Below are positions 7,932 to 15,299 of a stretch of DNA of 16,224 nt, one piece after another. The stretch comes from an uncultured Bacillota bacterium (GTDB lineage Bacteria; Bacillota; Clostridia; Peptostreptococcales; Anaerovoracaceae), in NCBI GenBank assembly GCA_946546075.1, contig CAMNNV010000010.1:1-16224 (forward strand), written 5' to 3'. Position 1 is the stretch's first letter; each line of letters starts with the position of its first letter. A model generated the notes under the pieces. That model saw only the letters and a list, made by a program, of their open reading frames with translations. It searched no databases and was not told where the DNA came from. Made by a program: the position numbers and the translations under genes.

Positions 7932-8451
7932 AAGATCAGGCGGCATCTCCCGCAGCGGGAAGGGTGCCGGCCGCATCGCCTACTGCGGTCTTCTAGCTGC
8001 ACTGGCACTGATTTTCTCCTATATCGAAGTGCTGATCCCGTTCAATATCGGCGTGCCGGGAGTCAAACTCGGCATCGCGAATCTCGTTATTATCGTCGTC
8101 CTTTATAAGCTGGACTGGAAGTACGCTATGGGCGTGAATATCGTCCGCGTGATCGTAGCAGGGCTGCTGTTCACAGGAGCCTTCGGTGCGCTGTATTCGC
8201 TTGCCGGCGCTCTGCTGAGCATGGTCGTCATGGCTCTGCTCAAAAGGACGGATCTCTTTTCCGTCACCGGTGTGTCCATCGCCGGAGGTGTGACCCACAA
8301 CCTGGGACAGATCCTCGTGGCGTCATTTCTGGTGTCGGATCTTCGCATGTTCATCTACTTCCCTGTGCTCATATTCTCAGGGATCGCAAGCGGTGCCATC
8401 ATCGGCATCATTTCCTGGCTCATTCTGAAGCGTCTGCCGGATCTGTCATGA
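7912..8451 (+). CDS. Gx transporter family membrane protein (EetB-like; also labelled heptaprenyl diphosphate synthase component I)
   Basis: A 179-residue integral membrane protein of the PF07456 family, with about five helices resembling ECF S components. Family signatures: ALIFSYIEVLIPF at 32-44, GVPGVKLGIANL at 47-58, SLAGALLSMVVMALLKR at 96-112 and SIAGGVTHNLGQ at 122-133. The ATG at 7912 follows AAGGAGG by about eleven bases and yields a short basic N terminus; upstream in-frame starts lack a ribosome site. It overlaps the NusG-II gene, so the two are co-translated. The old name as a prenyl synthase subunit is probably misleading; a transport or electron-transfer role is inferred from repeated pairing with NusG-II and ApbE. 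The stop codon overlaps that of the LysR gene in the palindrome TCATGA. Confidence 0.85.
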   Translation: MTPSPGKRSGGISRSGKGAGRIAYCGLLAALALIFSYIEVLIPFNIGVPGVKLGIANLVIIVVLYKLDWKYAMGVNIVRVIVAGLLFTGAFGALYSLAGALLSMVVMALLKRTDLFSVTGVSIAGGVTHNLGQILVASFLVSDLRMFIYFPVLIFSGIASGAIIGIISWLILKRLPDLS

Positions 8452-9318
8452 CCGCAGGGTCTCCACAGCCACATCGATGAATTTTCTCGCTGCCGGCGAC
8501 GCGCTCTTAAGAGAGTTCACCGCGATGCCCAGCGTGATATGATGCGGCGGATCGATCGGGATCTTCGCCACATCGAAATCAAGTCTCTCGGTGATGAGCT
8601 TGTTGACGATGCTCATCCCTATATTCTGCTCCACCATGGCTATGACCGGGAACGTCTCTCCCGTCTTCAGGTCCATCTCCGGATCAAGTCCATACTTCTC
8701 AAGCAAAGGTTTCACGTCTGCATCCGATCCGAGGGCAGGCATGATGAACACGTCTTCCTTCACGATGTTATTGATCGGATACTTGTCCGCCTTTGCCAGA
8801 GGATGCGATTTATTGAGCAGCGCCACCATGGGGTCATCTGCAAGGGGTATCCACTCATAAGGCATCGGCGTCTTATAGCTGGTGAAGGCCATATCCGCCC
8901 TCTTCTCTCCCAGCCACTTGTCCACTTCCTGCCGGATCCCCTCCATGATCTGTATCTCGATGTTCGGATAGTCCTTCTGGAATTTGCTGATGACTTTTGG
9001 CAGCCAGTGGGTAGCGATGCTCGGGTAGGAAGCGATGGTGACCGTACCGACTGACAGCCCGTGTATATCTGAGGCCAGCTGTGTCAGGGCTTCTTCCTGG
9101 CGCAGGAATTCTCTGACCACCGGGATGAACAATTCCCCTGCTTCTGTGACTGTTACGCCCTTCTTGTTCCTGTGCAGGAGCTTCAGATCCAGTTCCTTCT
9201 CCATGGCCTGGATCAGCTGGCTGACACCGGATGCCGTGTAGTTCAGTTTCTCCGCTGCCCCTGTGATCGTTCCCGTTTCTGCTGCATACAAAAAAGCCTT
9301 GCATCTTGCCGTTTCCAT
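8446..9318 (-). CDS. LysR-family transcriptional regulator
   Basis: A 290-residue LysR-type regulator of usual length. The helix-turn-helix covers residues 1-60 (TGTITGAAEKLNYTASGVSQ, then ELDLKLLHRNKKGVTVTEAG). The effector domain begins near 92 with VGTVTIASYPSIATHWLP and has the usual two-lobe pattern to residue 288. The ATG at 9318 has AGGAGG four bases upstream. A dyad with a T-N11-A core lies just before the start codon, suggesting autoregulation and control of the divergent small membrane protein gene. The effector is unknown. It ends tail to tail with the Gx gene with a 6-base overlap; no terminator was seen between them. Confidence 0.93.
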   Translation of the reverse strand: METARCKAFLYAAETGTITGAAEKLNYTASGVSQLIQAMEKELDLKLLHRNKKGVTVTEAGELFIPVVREFLRQEEALTQLASDIHGLSVGTVTIASYPSIATHWLPKVISKFQKDYPNIEIQIMEGIRQEVDKWLGEKRADMAFTSYKTPMPYEWIPLADDPMVALLNKSHPLAKADKYPINNIVKEDVFIMPALGSDADVKPLLEKYGLDPEMDLKTGETFPVIAMVEQNIGMSIVNKLITERLDFDVAKIPIDPPHHITLGIAVNSLKSASPAARKFIDVAVETLRS

Positions 9319-9328
9319 CTTGCCTCCT

Positions 9329-9360
9329 ATATTAAGTATCGCTTAACACTCCGTTAATAT
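9329..9360. promoter_or_regulatory. Probable LysR operator (dyad with T-N11-A core)
   Basis: Two nested inverted repeats lie 11-42 bases upstream of the LysR start. The outer arms are ATATTAA and TTAATAT with an 18-base spacer. The inner pair is TTAAG-N5-CTTAA (9332-9346), a 15-bp palindrome containing the T-N11-A pattern of LysR sites. Weak -10-like elements for both directions are near 9393-9400 (TATAAG on plus, TATAGT on minus), without good -35 boxes. Confidence 0.45.
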
Positions 9361-9446
9361 TCTGTAGATTTACTTTATGTAATTTTCATTTTACTATAAG
9401 GATGTAAACAAAACAACATCAATTTATCTATATAGGAGGCTATAAT

Positions 9447-9704
9447 ATGAAGACGAATTCAGCATTTTTCAACTCAGCATCACTCGCTGTAATCTCAATG
9501 GGTATGTTCCTGGCATGCATCATCCTTCAGAGCGCAGGCACAATGTCAGCTCTCATGGGGATCTTCGCAGTGCTCTCTGTAGCATCCCTGATCCTGAACA
9601 TGATCCTCGCTATCGACGAGTTCATGCAGATGAAAGAAGAAAACCGCGAGAACGTAGTGGTCCTCAAGAGCAGCAGTGACGCAGAAATGAGAAAAGTATC
9701 ATAA
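9447..9704 (+). CDS. Small two-helix membrane protein, unrecognised
   Basis: An 85-residue protein preceded by a strong AGGAGG seven bases before the ATG. Two hydrophobic segments (about 11-29 and 33-57) are joined by a very short turn, so it should be a membrane hairpin; residues 58-85 are a polar, charged tail (QMKEENRENV) probably in the cytoplasm. Methionine is frequent in and around the second helix. No known domain was recognised. It is single-gene, followed by a hairpin terminator, and divergent from a LysR regulator that probably controls it. The ribosome site, terminator and clean hydrophobic pattern argue that it is real; function unknown. Confidence 0.75.
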   Translation: MKTNSAFFNSASLAVISMGMFLACIILQSAGTMSALMGIFAVLSVASLILNMILAIDEFMQMKEENRENVVVLKSSSDAEMRKVS

Positions 9705-9749
9705 TAGTCAACTCGACCCCTTAACACATTCACTTCGTATTACACACTG

Positions 9750-9778
9750 AGACCCGTTGCATGGTGCAGCGGGTCTTT
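9750..9778 (+). terminator. Terminator-like hairpin after the small membrane protein gene
   Basis: A 12-bp stem (9750-9761 with 9765-9776, one G-U pair on the plus-strand RNA) closes a three-base TGG loop and ends in TTT. The T run is short, so termination may be partial. On the minus strand the same position becomes an A-C mismatch and no T run follows, which favours plus-strand use. Confidence 0.6.
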
Positions 9779-9822
9779 GGCTATGTGAATACCGCAGCCG
9801 GACATGGAACCTGCCGCAAAGC

Positions 9823-9856
9823 AAAAGGAGATGACGCGTATCGAGTCATCTCCTTT
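9823..9856 (-). terminator. Intrinsic terminator of the rnf operon
   Basis: A perfect 12-bp stem (AAAGGAGATGAC with GTCATCTCCTTT, 9824-9835 and 9845-9856) closes a nine-base loop 20 bases past the rnfB stop. On the minus strand the RNA ends in TTTTGCTTTG. The hairpin could also stop leakage from the plus-strand gene. Confidence 0.8.
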
Positions 9857-9876
9857 ATTATAATCTCTCTTGAAAG

Positions 9877-10857
9877 TTATTCAGCTTTCGCTTCTGCAGG
9901 AGCTTCTTCCTTAGCAGGTGTCTCAGCTGCAGGTGCTTCCGCCTTAGGAGCTTCGCCTGCTTCTGCAGCCTTCTTAGCTTCAGCAGCGGCTTTCTTCTCA
10001 GCGGCAGCCTTCTTAGCTGCTTCGATCTGCTCAGGAGTCATCTTTGGCTTAGCAGGAGCCTTTTTCCTGAGATTGATGATGGCGTCTGTAGGACATTCCT
10101 TAGCACAGAGGCCGCAGTTCTTACATTTCTCAGGATCGATGTGAGCCAGGAAGTTCTCCACTGTGATCGCGTCGAACTTGCAGACTTTCTGGCACTTCAT
10201 GCAGCCGATGCAGGCAGCCTGACAAGCTTTTCTTGCTACAGCGCCCTTATCTGTTGACTTACATGTTACGAATACCAGCTTGTTCTTCGGAACCATATCG
10301 ATGATGTTCTGAGGGCAAGCAGTCGCGCACGCTTTGCAGCCTACACAGTTCTCTCTGTCGACCCAGGCAACACCGTTTACGATGCCGATAGCGTTGAACT
10401 GACATGAATCTACGCAGTCGCCCATACCGAGACATCCATACTTACATGCCCACTGGCCGCCGTAGAACATCTTTGCTTCTGCGCATGTGTGGATCCTTGA
10501 ATCCTGCATGATCTGGTTCGTTACACCATAGTGTCCCTTACACATTACCATAGCAGTTTCAGGATCTGCAACTCCTCCTGCCAGACCCAGGATCTCAGAC
10601 AGTTTTGCCTGAAGGTCAGGACCTCCGACAGGACATCTTGTGATATCATCTGTTTCGCCTTCTCCGAGGGAAGTGGCATAACCGTCACATCCAGGGAAAC
10701 CGCATGCACCGCAGTTAGCGCCAGGCATTGCTTCCTGTACGAGCGCTACCTTTTCATTTACAGGTACATACATGATCTTTGATACTATCGTCAGAATGAC
10801 ACCGAGAATCATACCGATGGCAGCAACGATAATAGTAGGTACTACTATTGCACTCAT
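9877..10857 (-). CDS. rnfB: Rnf complex subunit B (multi-cluster ferredoxin-type protein)
   Basis: A 326-residue RnfB, the subunit that takes electrons from reduced ferredoxin. An N-terminal membrane helix (4-26) is followed by the Rnf/NqrF-type cluster motif CGACGFPGC (C49, C52, C57, with C75). More cysteine sets follow: C138/C142/C148/C152, then CVGCKACATACP (171-182), C212/C216/C219/C222/C226, and CKNCGLCAKECP (245-256), consistent with several 4Fe-4S clusters. From about 265 the protein becomes a tail of some 60 residues made almost only of Ala, Lys, Glu and Pro, probably extended or helical and beyond the electron path. The ATG at 10857 follows AGGAAGGGGG. It is the last operon gene, 15 bases after rnfA, with a terminator behind it. 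Confidence 0.97.
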   Translation of the reverse strand: MSAIVVPTIIVAAIGMILGVILTIVSKIMYVPVNEKVALVQEAMPGANCGACGFPGCDGYATSLGEGETDDITRCPVGGPDLQAKLSEILGLAGGVADPETAMVMCKGHYGVTNQIMQDSRIHTCAEAKMFYGGQWACKYGCLGMGDCVDSCQFNAIGIVNGVAWVDRENCVGCKACATACPQNIIDMVPKNKLVFVTCKSTDKGAVARKACQAACIGCMKCQKVCKFDAITVENFLAHIDPEKCKNCGLCAKECPTDAIINLRKKAPAKPKMTPEQIEAAKKAAAEKKAAAEAKKAAEAGEAPKAEAPAAETPAKEEAPAEAKAE

Positions 10858-10872
10858 TCGTTTACCCCCTTC

Positions 10873-11466
10873 CTAGCCGAAAATGCCATCAACAACACCT
10901 GAGAACATCATGAATGACATTGCCAGGATGGAAGCTGCAACGAGTGTGATAGGCGCTCCCTGGAAACACTTCGGGATGCCTGTATTGCTTTCCATTCTTT
11001 CTCTCATTCCTGCGAAGAGGACCAGAGCGAGAAGGAAACCGATTCCTGCACCGATGGAGCAGAAGATGGATTCAACATATGAGTAACCATCTGTGATGTT
11101 GTTGATCGTCAGACCGAGTACTGCGCAGTTCGTCGTGATCAGAGGGAGGAATACACCCAGTGATTTGTAGAGCGGCGGCATGTACTTCTTCAGTGTCATC
11201 TCTACCAGCTGTACCAGTGATGCGATGATCAGGATGAACACGATCGTCTGAAGATAACCAATACCGAGTTTATCAAGTATGAGGTACTGGATCGGCCATG
11301 TAACTGCTGTAGCCAGAACCATTACGAATATAACGGCAGCACCCATACCTACTGCGGAGTCCAGCTTCTTGGATACGCCCAGGAAAGGACAGATACCAAG
11401 GAACTGAGCTAATACATAGTTGTTGGTCAGGATGACTGCCAACATGATCGATAAAATACCAGTCAT
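10873..11466 (-). CDS. rnfA: Rnf complex subunit A
   Basis: A 197-residue membrane subunit with six helices, homologous to NqrE and paired with RnfE in inverted topology. Cysteines C26 (GICPFLG) and C114 (TTNCAVLG) match those that, with the two from RnfE, hold an iron centre in the middle of the membrane in Rnf/Nqr structures. LTNNYVLAQFLG at 13-24 is a family signature. Length is normal. Its ATG overlaps the rnfE stop by one base (TAATG), so translation is coupled. Confidence 0.97.
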   Translation of the reverse strand: MTGILSIMLAVILTNNYVLAQFLGICPFLGVSKKLDSAVGMGAAVIFVMVLATAVTWPIQYLILDKLGIGYLQTIVFILIIASLVQLVEMTLKKYMPPLYKSLGVFLPLITTNCAVLGLTINNITDGYSYVESIFCSIGAGIGFLLALVLFAGMRERMESNTGIPKCFQGAPITLVAASILAMSFMMFSGVVDGIFG

Positions 11467-12164
11467 TATGCCTTAGCCTCCTTTCCGTCACAGCTGTCTC
11501 CCGCTTCAGGGTTGCATGTGTCTGCGAACAGACAGCCTTCACAGCTGAATTCTTTCTTGGCACCGTCCTTGGAGAAGAAGTTAACTCCAGCAATGAGGAT
11601 ACCGAAGATGAAGAATCCGCCTGGTGCCAGCATGAAGATACCTGCTGGTGTCCATCCCAGATGTGCCAGGATGTCGATACCGAATGCAGTACCGCTTCCC
11701 AGGAATTCTCTGATCAGTCCCATGAGACCCAGAGCCCATGTGAAACCGAGACCCATGCCGAGACCATCAAGCAGTGAATCGAACACGCCATTCTTGGAAG
11801 CGAACATCTCTGCTCTTCCCAGGATGATACAGTTTACTACGATGAGTGGGATGAACAGGCCGAGAGCCTTGTCCAGTGCCGGCAGATATGCCTTCAGTGC
11901 AAACTGTACGATTGTTACGAATGCTGCGATTACTACGATGTAGCAAGGGATCCTGACTTTATCAGGAATGATATTTCTCAAAAGTGAGATAACGATGTTA
12001 GCGCATACGAGTACGGCCAGTGTGGATACGCCCATGCCCAGTCCGTTTACTGCACTTGTCGTTACCGCCAGTGTAGGACAACATCCGAGGAGAAGTACCA
12101 GTACCGGGTTCTCCTTGATGAGGCCTTTTGTGAATACTGCTAATTTGTTTGTTTTCTTATCCAT
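11466..12164 (-). CDS. rnfE: Rnf complex subunit E with cysteine-rich C-terminal tail
   Basis: A 232-residue membrane subunit homologous to NqrD. C29 in GCCPTLAVT and C112 in VNCIILGRAE are the iron-ligand positions paired with RnfA. The ATG at 12164 is chosen over a frame start 18 bases earlier: it has GGAGGTG upstream and overlaps the rnfG stop as TAATG. Six helices end near residue 197. The remaining tail holds four cysteines, C208, C211, C217 and C225 (FSCEGCLFADTCNPE), on a soluble segment and could bind a metal or cluster; I cannot say how common this is among clostridial RnfE. Confidence 0.96.
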   Translation of the reverse strand: MDKKTNKLAVFTKGLIKENPVLVLLLGCCPTLAVTTSAVNGLGMGVSTLAVLVCANIVISLLRNIIPDKVRIPCYIVVIAAFVTIVQFALKAYLPALDKALGLFIPLIVVNCIILGRAEMFASKNGVFDSLLDGLGMGLGFTWALGLMGLIREFLGSGTAFGIDILAHLGWTPAGIFMLAPGGFFIFGILIAGVNFFSKDGAKKEFSCEGCLFADTCNPEAGDSCDGKEAKA

Positions 12165-12715
12165 TAATTCACACCTCCGCAACTCTTAAACTGCGCCAGT
12201 GCTTCGCCAACGGAAAGGTAGATCGCATTAGCGGAGATCGTGGCTCCTGTAACTGCGTCGATGTTAGCATCGTCGTTGATGTGACTGCCTGAAGCTTCTG
12301 CGACGCCAGTGTACTGCGACAGATATTCAGGTGTCATGTCCTTCGTACCAAGTCCCGGTGTCTCGGAGTGCTCTGTGACGGTCACACCTGTGATCTTCCC
12401 ATTGGCATCGATACCGGTCATTACTTTGACATCACCGCCGAATCCTTTGGAGTGGGAAGTGATCGCCATGCCGGCACCGTTGTCAGCGATGTAGCAGTCG
12501 TCGACTCCTGCGCCGAGTTTGCCGTCATACGCTGTGAATCCGTCGCCTTCCGGAAGGACCATGGCTCTTGCTTCGTTCGCAGCCTTCTCTGCATTTGCGT
12601 CGATGAGAGGCTGAGTTACGAAGTGCGTTGCTGCAAGTGCAAGTGTTGCGCACAGGCATATGCAAAGCAGCACGATAGCAGGGATGAAGTTCTCTCTGAA
12701 TTTATTATTTTCCAT
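12164..12715 (-). CDS. rnfG: Rnf complex subunit G (covalent FMN subunit)
   Basis: A 183-residue protein with one N-terminal membrane helix (10-30) and an extracytoplasmic FMN-binding domain. The flavinylation motif DAVTGATIS starts at D153, and T159 is the expected FMN-phosphothreonine made by ApbE. HSETPGLGTKD at 116-126 is the second family hallmark. The ATG at 12715 lies inside the end of rnfD (11-base overlap), and its ribosome site AAGGAGG is part of the rnfD coding sequence. Length is normal for the shorter clostridial type. Confidence 0.97.
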   Translation of the reverse strand: MENNKFRENFIPAIVLLCICLCATLALAATHFVTQPLIDANAEKAANEARAMVLPEGDGFTAYDGKLGAGVDDCYIADNGAGMAITSHSKGFGGDVKVMTGIDANGKITGVTVTEHSETPGLGTKDMTPEYLSQYTGVAEASGSHINDDANIDAVTGATISANAIYLSVGEALAQFKSCGGVN

Positions 12716-13712
12716 CGCCTTCGCCTCCTTTCGCTGCCTTAGGAAGTGGGAAAGCTCTGCCTTCGCAGAATCTGTCGATGAACGGTGTCAGGATGTTCAT
12801 CATCAGGATCGCGAAGGATACGCCTTCAGGATATGATCCGAATACTCTGATGAGCATGGTAAATACGCCGCATCCGATACCGAAGATGATCTTGCCCATC
12901 GGAAGTGTCGGTGAAGTTACATAGTCTGTAGCGCAGAAGAATGCACCGAGCATTACGCCGCCTGCGCAGATGTGGAAGATCGCTCCGTCAAATCCGCCCC
13001 AGATCAGACCCAGTACGAATACTGTAGCGATGAATGAAAGCGGGATGAGCGGTGATATGATCTTTCTCCAGATCAGGAAGCATCCGCCGATGATGAGTGC
13101 CAGTGCACTGATCTCACCGATACATCCGCCTGTGTTACCCAGGAAAAGATCCAGGTTCGTGTATTCTACGGAAGCAAGTGTTCCGTCGCCATGTCCCAGC
13201 TGTCCCAGCGCTGTTGCAGCCGTTACCGCATCAGGGTTTACAGCTTCTGTCACGTGGGAGATCCTTGAGATCGGCCATGATGTCATCTCTGTTGCGAAAG
13301 CGATGAACATGAATACTCTGGCCGTTACAGCAGGGTTGACCAGGTTCTGTCCAAGTCCGCCGAAGAGCTGCTTGACAACGATGATGGCTGCGAAGCAACC
13401 GACGATCGCCATCGTGTACGGCAGGCTTGATGGACAGTTCAGAGCGATCAGAAGTCCTGTGAGGGCTGCCGAAAGGTCACCTACTGTCTGTGGTCTCTTC
13501 ATTATTACATTATACAGATACTCGAATAATACGCTTGCAGCCACACATACTAATGTGAGGATGAGAGCTCTTATTCCGAACTGATATACTCCGACTGCCA
13601 GTGCAGGCAGAAGTGCGAGCATAACAGTCAGCATTATCTTGGATGTGTCCGTCGGTGAGACCATATGTGGTGACGATGACACAACCAGGTTTCCGTGATA
13701 TTTGTTCGCCAT
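12705..13712 (-). CDS. rnfD: Rnf complex subunit D (covalent FMN subunit)
   Basis: A 335-residue integral membrane subunit homologous to NqrB and part of the ion path. The N-terminal SSSPHMVSPTDTSKIM is typical. The flavinylation site is in DAVTAATALG starting at D161; T167 is the expected FMN-bearing threonine. The glycine usual before AT is alanine here, still within the ApbE recognition pattern. About nine to ten helices follow the usual layout, with GATDYVTSP-like ATDYVTSPTLPMG near 265. Its ATG overlaps the rnfC stop as TAATG. The last residues (GGEGDGK) are forced by the rnfG ribosome site that they encode. Confidence 0.97.
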   Translation of the reverse strand: MANKYHGNLVVSSSPHMVSPTDTSKIMLTVMLALLPALAVGVYQFGIRALILTLVCVAASVLFEYLYNVIMKRPQTVGDLSAALTGLLIALNCPSSLPYTMAIVGCFAAIIVVKQLFGGLGQNLVNPAVTARVFMFIAFATEMTSWPISRISHVTEAVNPDAVTAATALGQLGHGDGTLASVEYTNLDLFLGNTGGCIGEISALALIIGGCFLIWRKIISPLIPLSFIATVFVLGLIWGGFDGAIFHICAGGVMLGAFFCATDYVTSPTLPMGKIIFGIGCGVFTMLIRVFGSYPEGVSFAILMMNILTPFIDRFCEGRAFPLPKAAKGGEGDGK

Positions 13713-15037
13713 TACTTACTCTGCGCCTCCTTTACAACACCCTTTGCCATCTTGTTGATGAAGCTAAGTGGTCTTCTTGCAGGACAAATGTAGGAACAGC
13801 TTCCGCATTCCATGCACTGCATTACCTTAAGTGCGTCGAGCTTGCCGGCATCTCTCTGATCATATGCAGCAGCGATCGCTACAGGCAGGAGATTGAACGG
13901 ACATGCTCCGTGACAACGTCCGCACTTGATGCATGCAGTTTCTTCCTGGATATCAAAACGCTTAGCGTCACCCTCGAATGAGAATGCGAGGATCGCATTG
14001 TTGTTCTTGACGATAGGCTGTTCATCTGAGTAGATTGCTCTTCCCATCATCGGTCCACCCATGAGGATCTTTCTCGGCTCTGCCTTATATCCTCCGCAGG
14101 CTTCGATAACGTCTGCGATAGCAGCGCCGATCGGAACGATGATGTTCTTAGGCTCTGCAACAGCGCTTCCGTCAACAGTGACTCTCTTCGTTGTAAGAGG
14201 TCTTCCTGTCTTGAGATGCTGTCCGATGAACGCAATCGTTGTAACGTTGGAAAGAATTACGCCATGCTGTGCAGGCAGTTCTCCGGCATTCATTGTCTTG
14301 CCGAGGATCTCGTAGATCATGACACGCTCAGCACCCTGTGGGTATCTAGCTCTGAGTACGTGAACTTCGATCTTGTCAGATGCACCGCGATCTGCGATCT
14401 CTTTGCGGAGATTTGCGATAGCATCCGGCTTGTTCTCTTCAACGCCGATGTGACCTTTGTCGAGCTGCAGCCACTTCATGATCGCCTGGACTCCGTCGAT
14501 GATAGCATCTGCGTTCTCGAGCATGAGTCTGTGGTCGGATGTGATAAATGGTTCACATTCTGCTGCGTTGACGATCAGATCGTGACACTCGTCAAGGTTC
14601 TTAGGATTTAATTTGATGTGTGTAGGGAATGATGCACCACCGAGACCTACTACTCCGCTGGCTCTGATAGCCGCGATGAAATCTTCAAAGCTGTTGATTT
14701 CAGGTGGTTTAACGTCCTCTGATACTTCCTGCTTGCCATCTGTCTCGATCTCGATCATCTGATCGTATCCGCCCATGACGTTTCTCATGGTCTTGATCTG
14801 CTTGACGGTTCCTGACACGCTGGAATGGATCGGAGCACTTACGAAAGCATCTGTATCTCCTATCAGCTGGCCTACCTTGACCTGATCTCCCTTCTTAACG
14901 AGAGGCTTGCAAGGTGCACCGATGTGCTGTGACATTGAGATGCAGACAGTTTCGGGGATAGCCATTATTTCAGTCGCGCAGCCGGAAGTGTGCTTCTCGT
15001 GACTTACTTTAACGCTATTCAGGTGTTTCTGTCCCAT
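13712..15037 (-). CDS. rnfC: Rnf complex subunit C (NADH-site, FMN and two 4Fe-4S clusters)
   Basis: A 441-residue peripheral subunit that exchanges electrons with NAD on the cytoplasmic side. Residues 20-80 form the N-terminal barrel-sandwich part (PLVKKGDQVKVGQLIG). GLGGASFPTHIKL at 131-143 and NAAECEPFITSDHRLM at 157-172 belong to the nucleotide/FMN domain, and YPQGAERVMIYEILG at 232 is conserved. Two C-terminal 4Fe-4S motifs are C369/C372/C375/C379 and C408/C411/C414/C418. The ATG at 15037 is preferred to a TTG at 15043 because AGGAAGG is then eight bases away. It is the first gene of rnfCDGEAB, which oxidises reduced ferredoxin with NAD+ and pumps Na+ or H+; the ion cannot be decided here. 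Confidence 0.97.
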   Translation of the reverse strand: MGQKHLNSVKVSHEKHTSGCATEIMAIPETVCISMSQHIGAPCKPLVKKGDQVKVGQLIGDTDAFVSAPIHSSVSGTVKQIKTMRNVMGGYDQMIEIETDGKQEVSEDVKPPEINSFEDFIAAIRASGVVGLGGASFPTHIKLNPKNLDECHDLIVNAAECEPFITSDHRLMLENADAIIDGVQAIMKWLQLDKGHIGVEENKPDAIANLRKEIADRGASDKIEVHVLRARYPQGAERVMIYEILGKTMNAGELPAQHGVILSNVTTIAFIGQHLKTGRPLTTKRVTVDGSAVAEPKNIIVPIGAAIADVIEACGGYKAEPRKILMGGPMMGRAIYSDEQPIVKNNNAILAFSFEGDAKRFDIQEETACIKCGRCHGACPFNLLPVAIAAAYDQRDAGKLDALKVMQCMECGSCSYICPARRPLSFINKMAKGVVKEAQSK

Positions 15038-15056
15038 TGTCAAAACCTTCCTTTCA

Positions 15057-15089
15057 CTTCAGTCCAGGGAACCTGACCCCGGCCTGAAG
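15057..15089 (-). promoter_or_regulatory. Stable stem-loop in the rnfC leader next to the ribosome site
   Basis: The minus-strand RNA can form CUUCAG, one G-A mismatch, CCGGGG, a seven-base loop, CCCUGG and CUGAAG: twelve paired positions with one G-U pair. It ends six bases before the AGGAAGG ribosome site of rnfC. There is no T run, so it is not a terminator. On the plus strand the G-U pair becomes A-C, which favours function in the rnf message. It could protect the 5' end, affect initiation, or bind a regulator. Confidence 0.5.
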
Positions 15090-15152
15090 AAATACTTTAG
15101 CATTTCCTTCAAGAGATTTGTTTTAAAAAATATGATTTCGTCTTGAAATACG

Positions 15153-15177
15153 CTGTCTGTGCCTAAAATTCAGACAG
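15153..15177. promoter_or_regulatory. Perfect dyad at the predicted rnf transcription start (candidate operator)
   Basis: CTGTCTG (15153-15159) and its exact inverted copy CAGACAG (15171-15177) are separated by eleven bases. The element overlaps the predicted -10 hexamer of the rnf promoter and covers the predicted start near 15169, the usual place for a repressor site. In RNA it would form a 7-bp hairpin at the 5' end of the message. It does not match the Rex consensus that I know. Confidence 0.45.
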
Positions 15178-15204
15178 AATAAGAATAACATAAAAGATTG
15201 ACAA
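15176..15204 (-). promoter_or_regulatory. Predicted rnf operon promoter
   Basis: The minus strand has TTGTCA (15204-15199), a 17-base spacer and TATTCT (15181-15176): five of six and four of six consensus matches with ideal spacing. The predicted start near 15169 gives a leader of about 130 bases before the rnfC ATG at 15037. It lies past the terminator of the upstream RNA, so rnf need not depend on readthrough. Confidence 0.5.
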
Positions 15205-15299
15205 TTACTACACAATATTATGGAAGTCTCACAATTTTTAATAAACGTAAGAGGCACTTAAAAGTTTCTTTGAGATACATTTAAGGTTTTCTTAACACG

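Noticed and set aside
8446..8451. Overlapping stop codons in the palindrome TCATGA between the Gx and LysR genes.
   Set aside because: A common compact tail-to-tail arrangement; no terminator or other signal makes it notable.
9761..10144. Plus-strand open frame encoding a Ser/Ala-rich protein.
   Set aside because: It is the complement of the repetitive Ala/Lys/Glu tail of rnfB and contains the rnf terminator.
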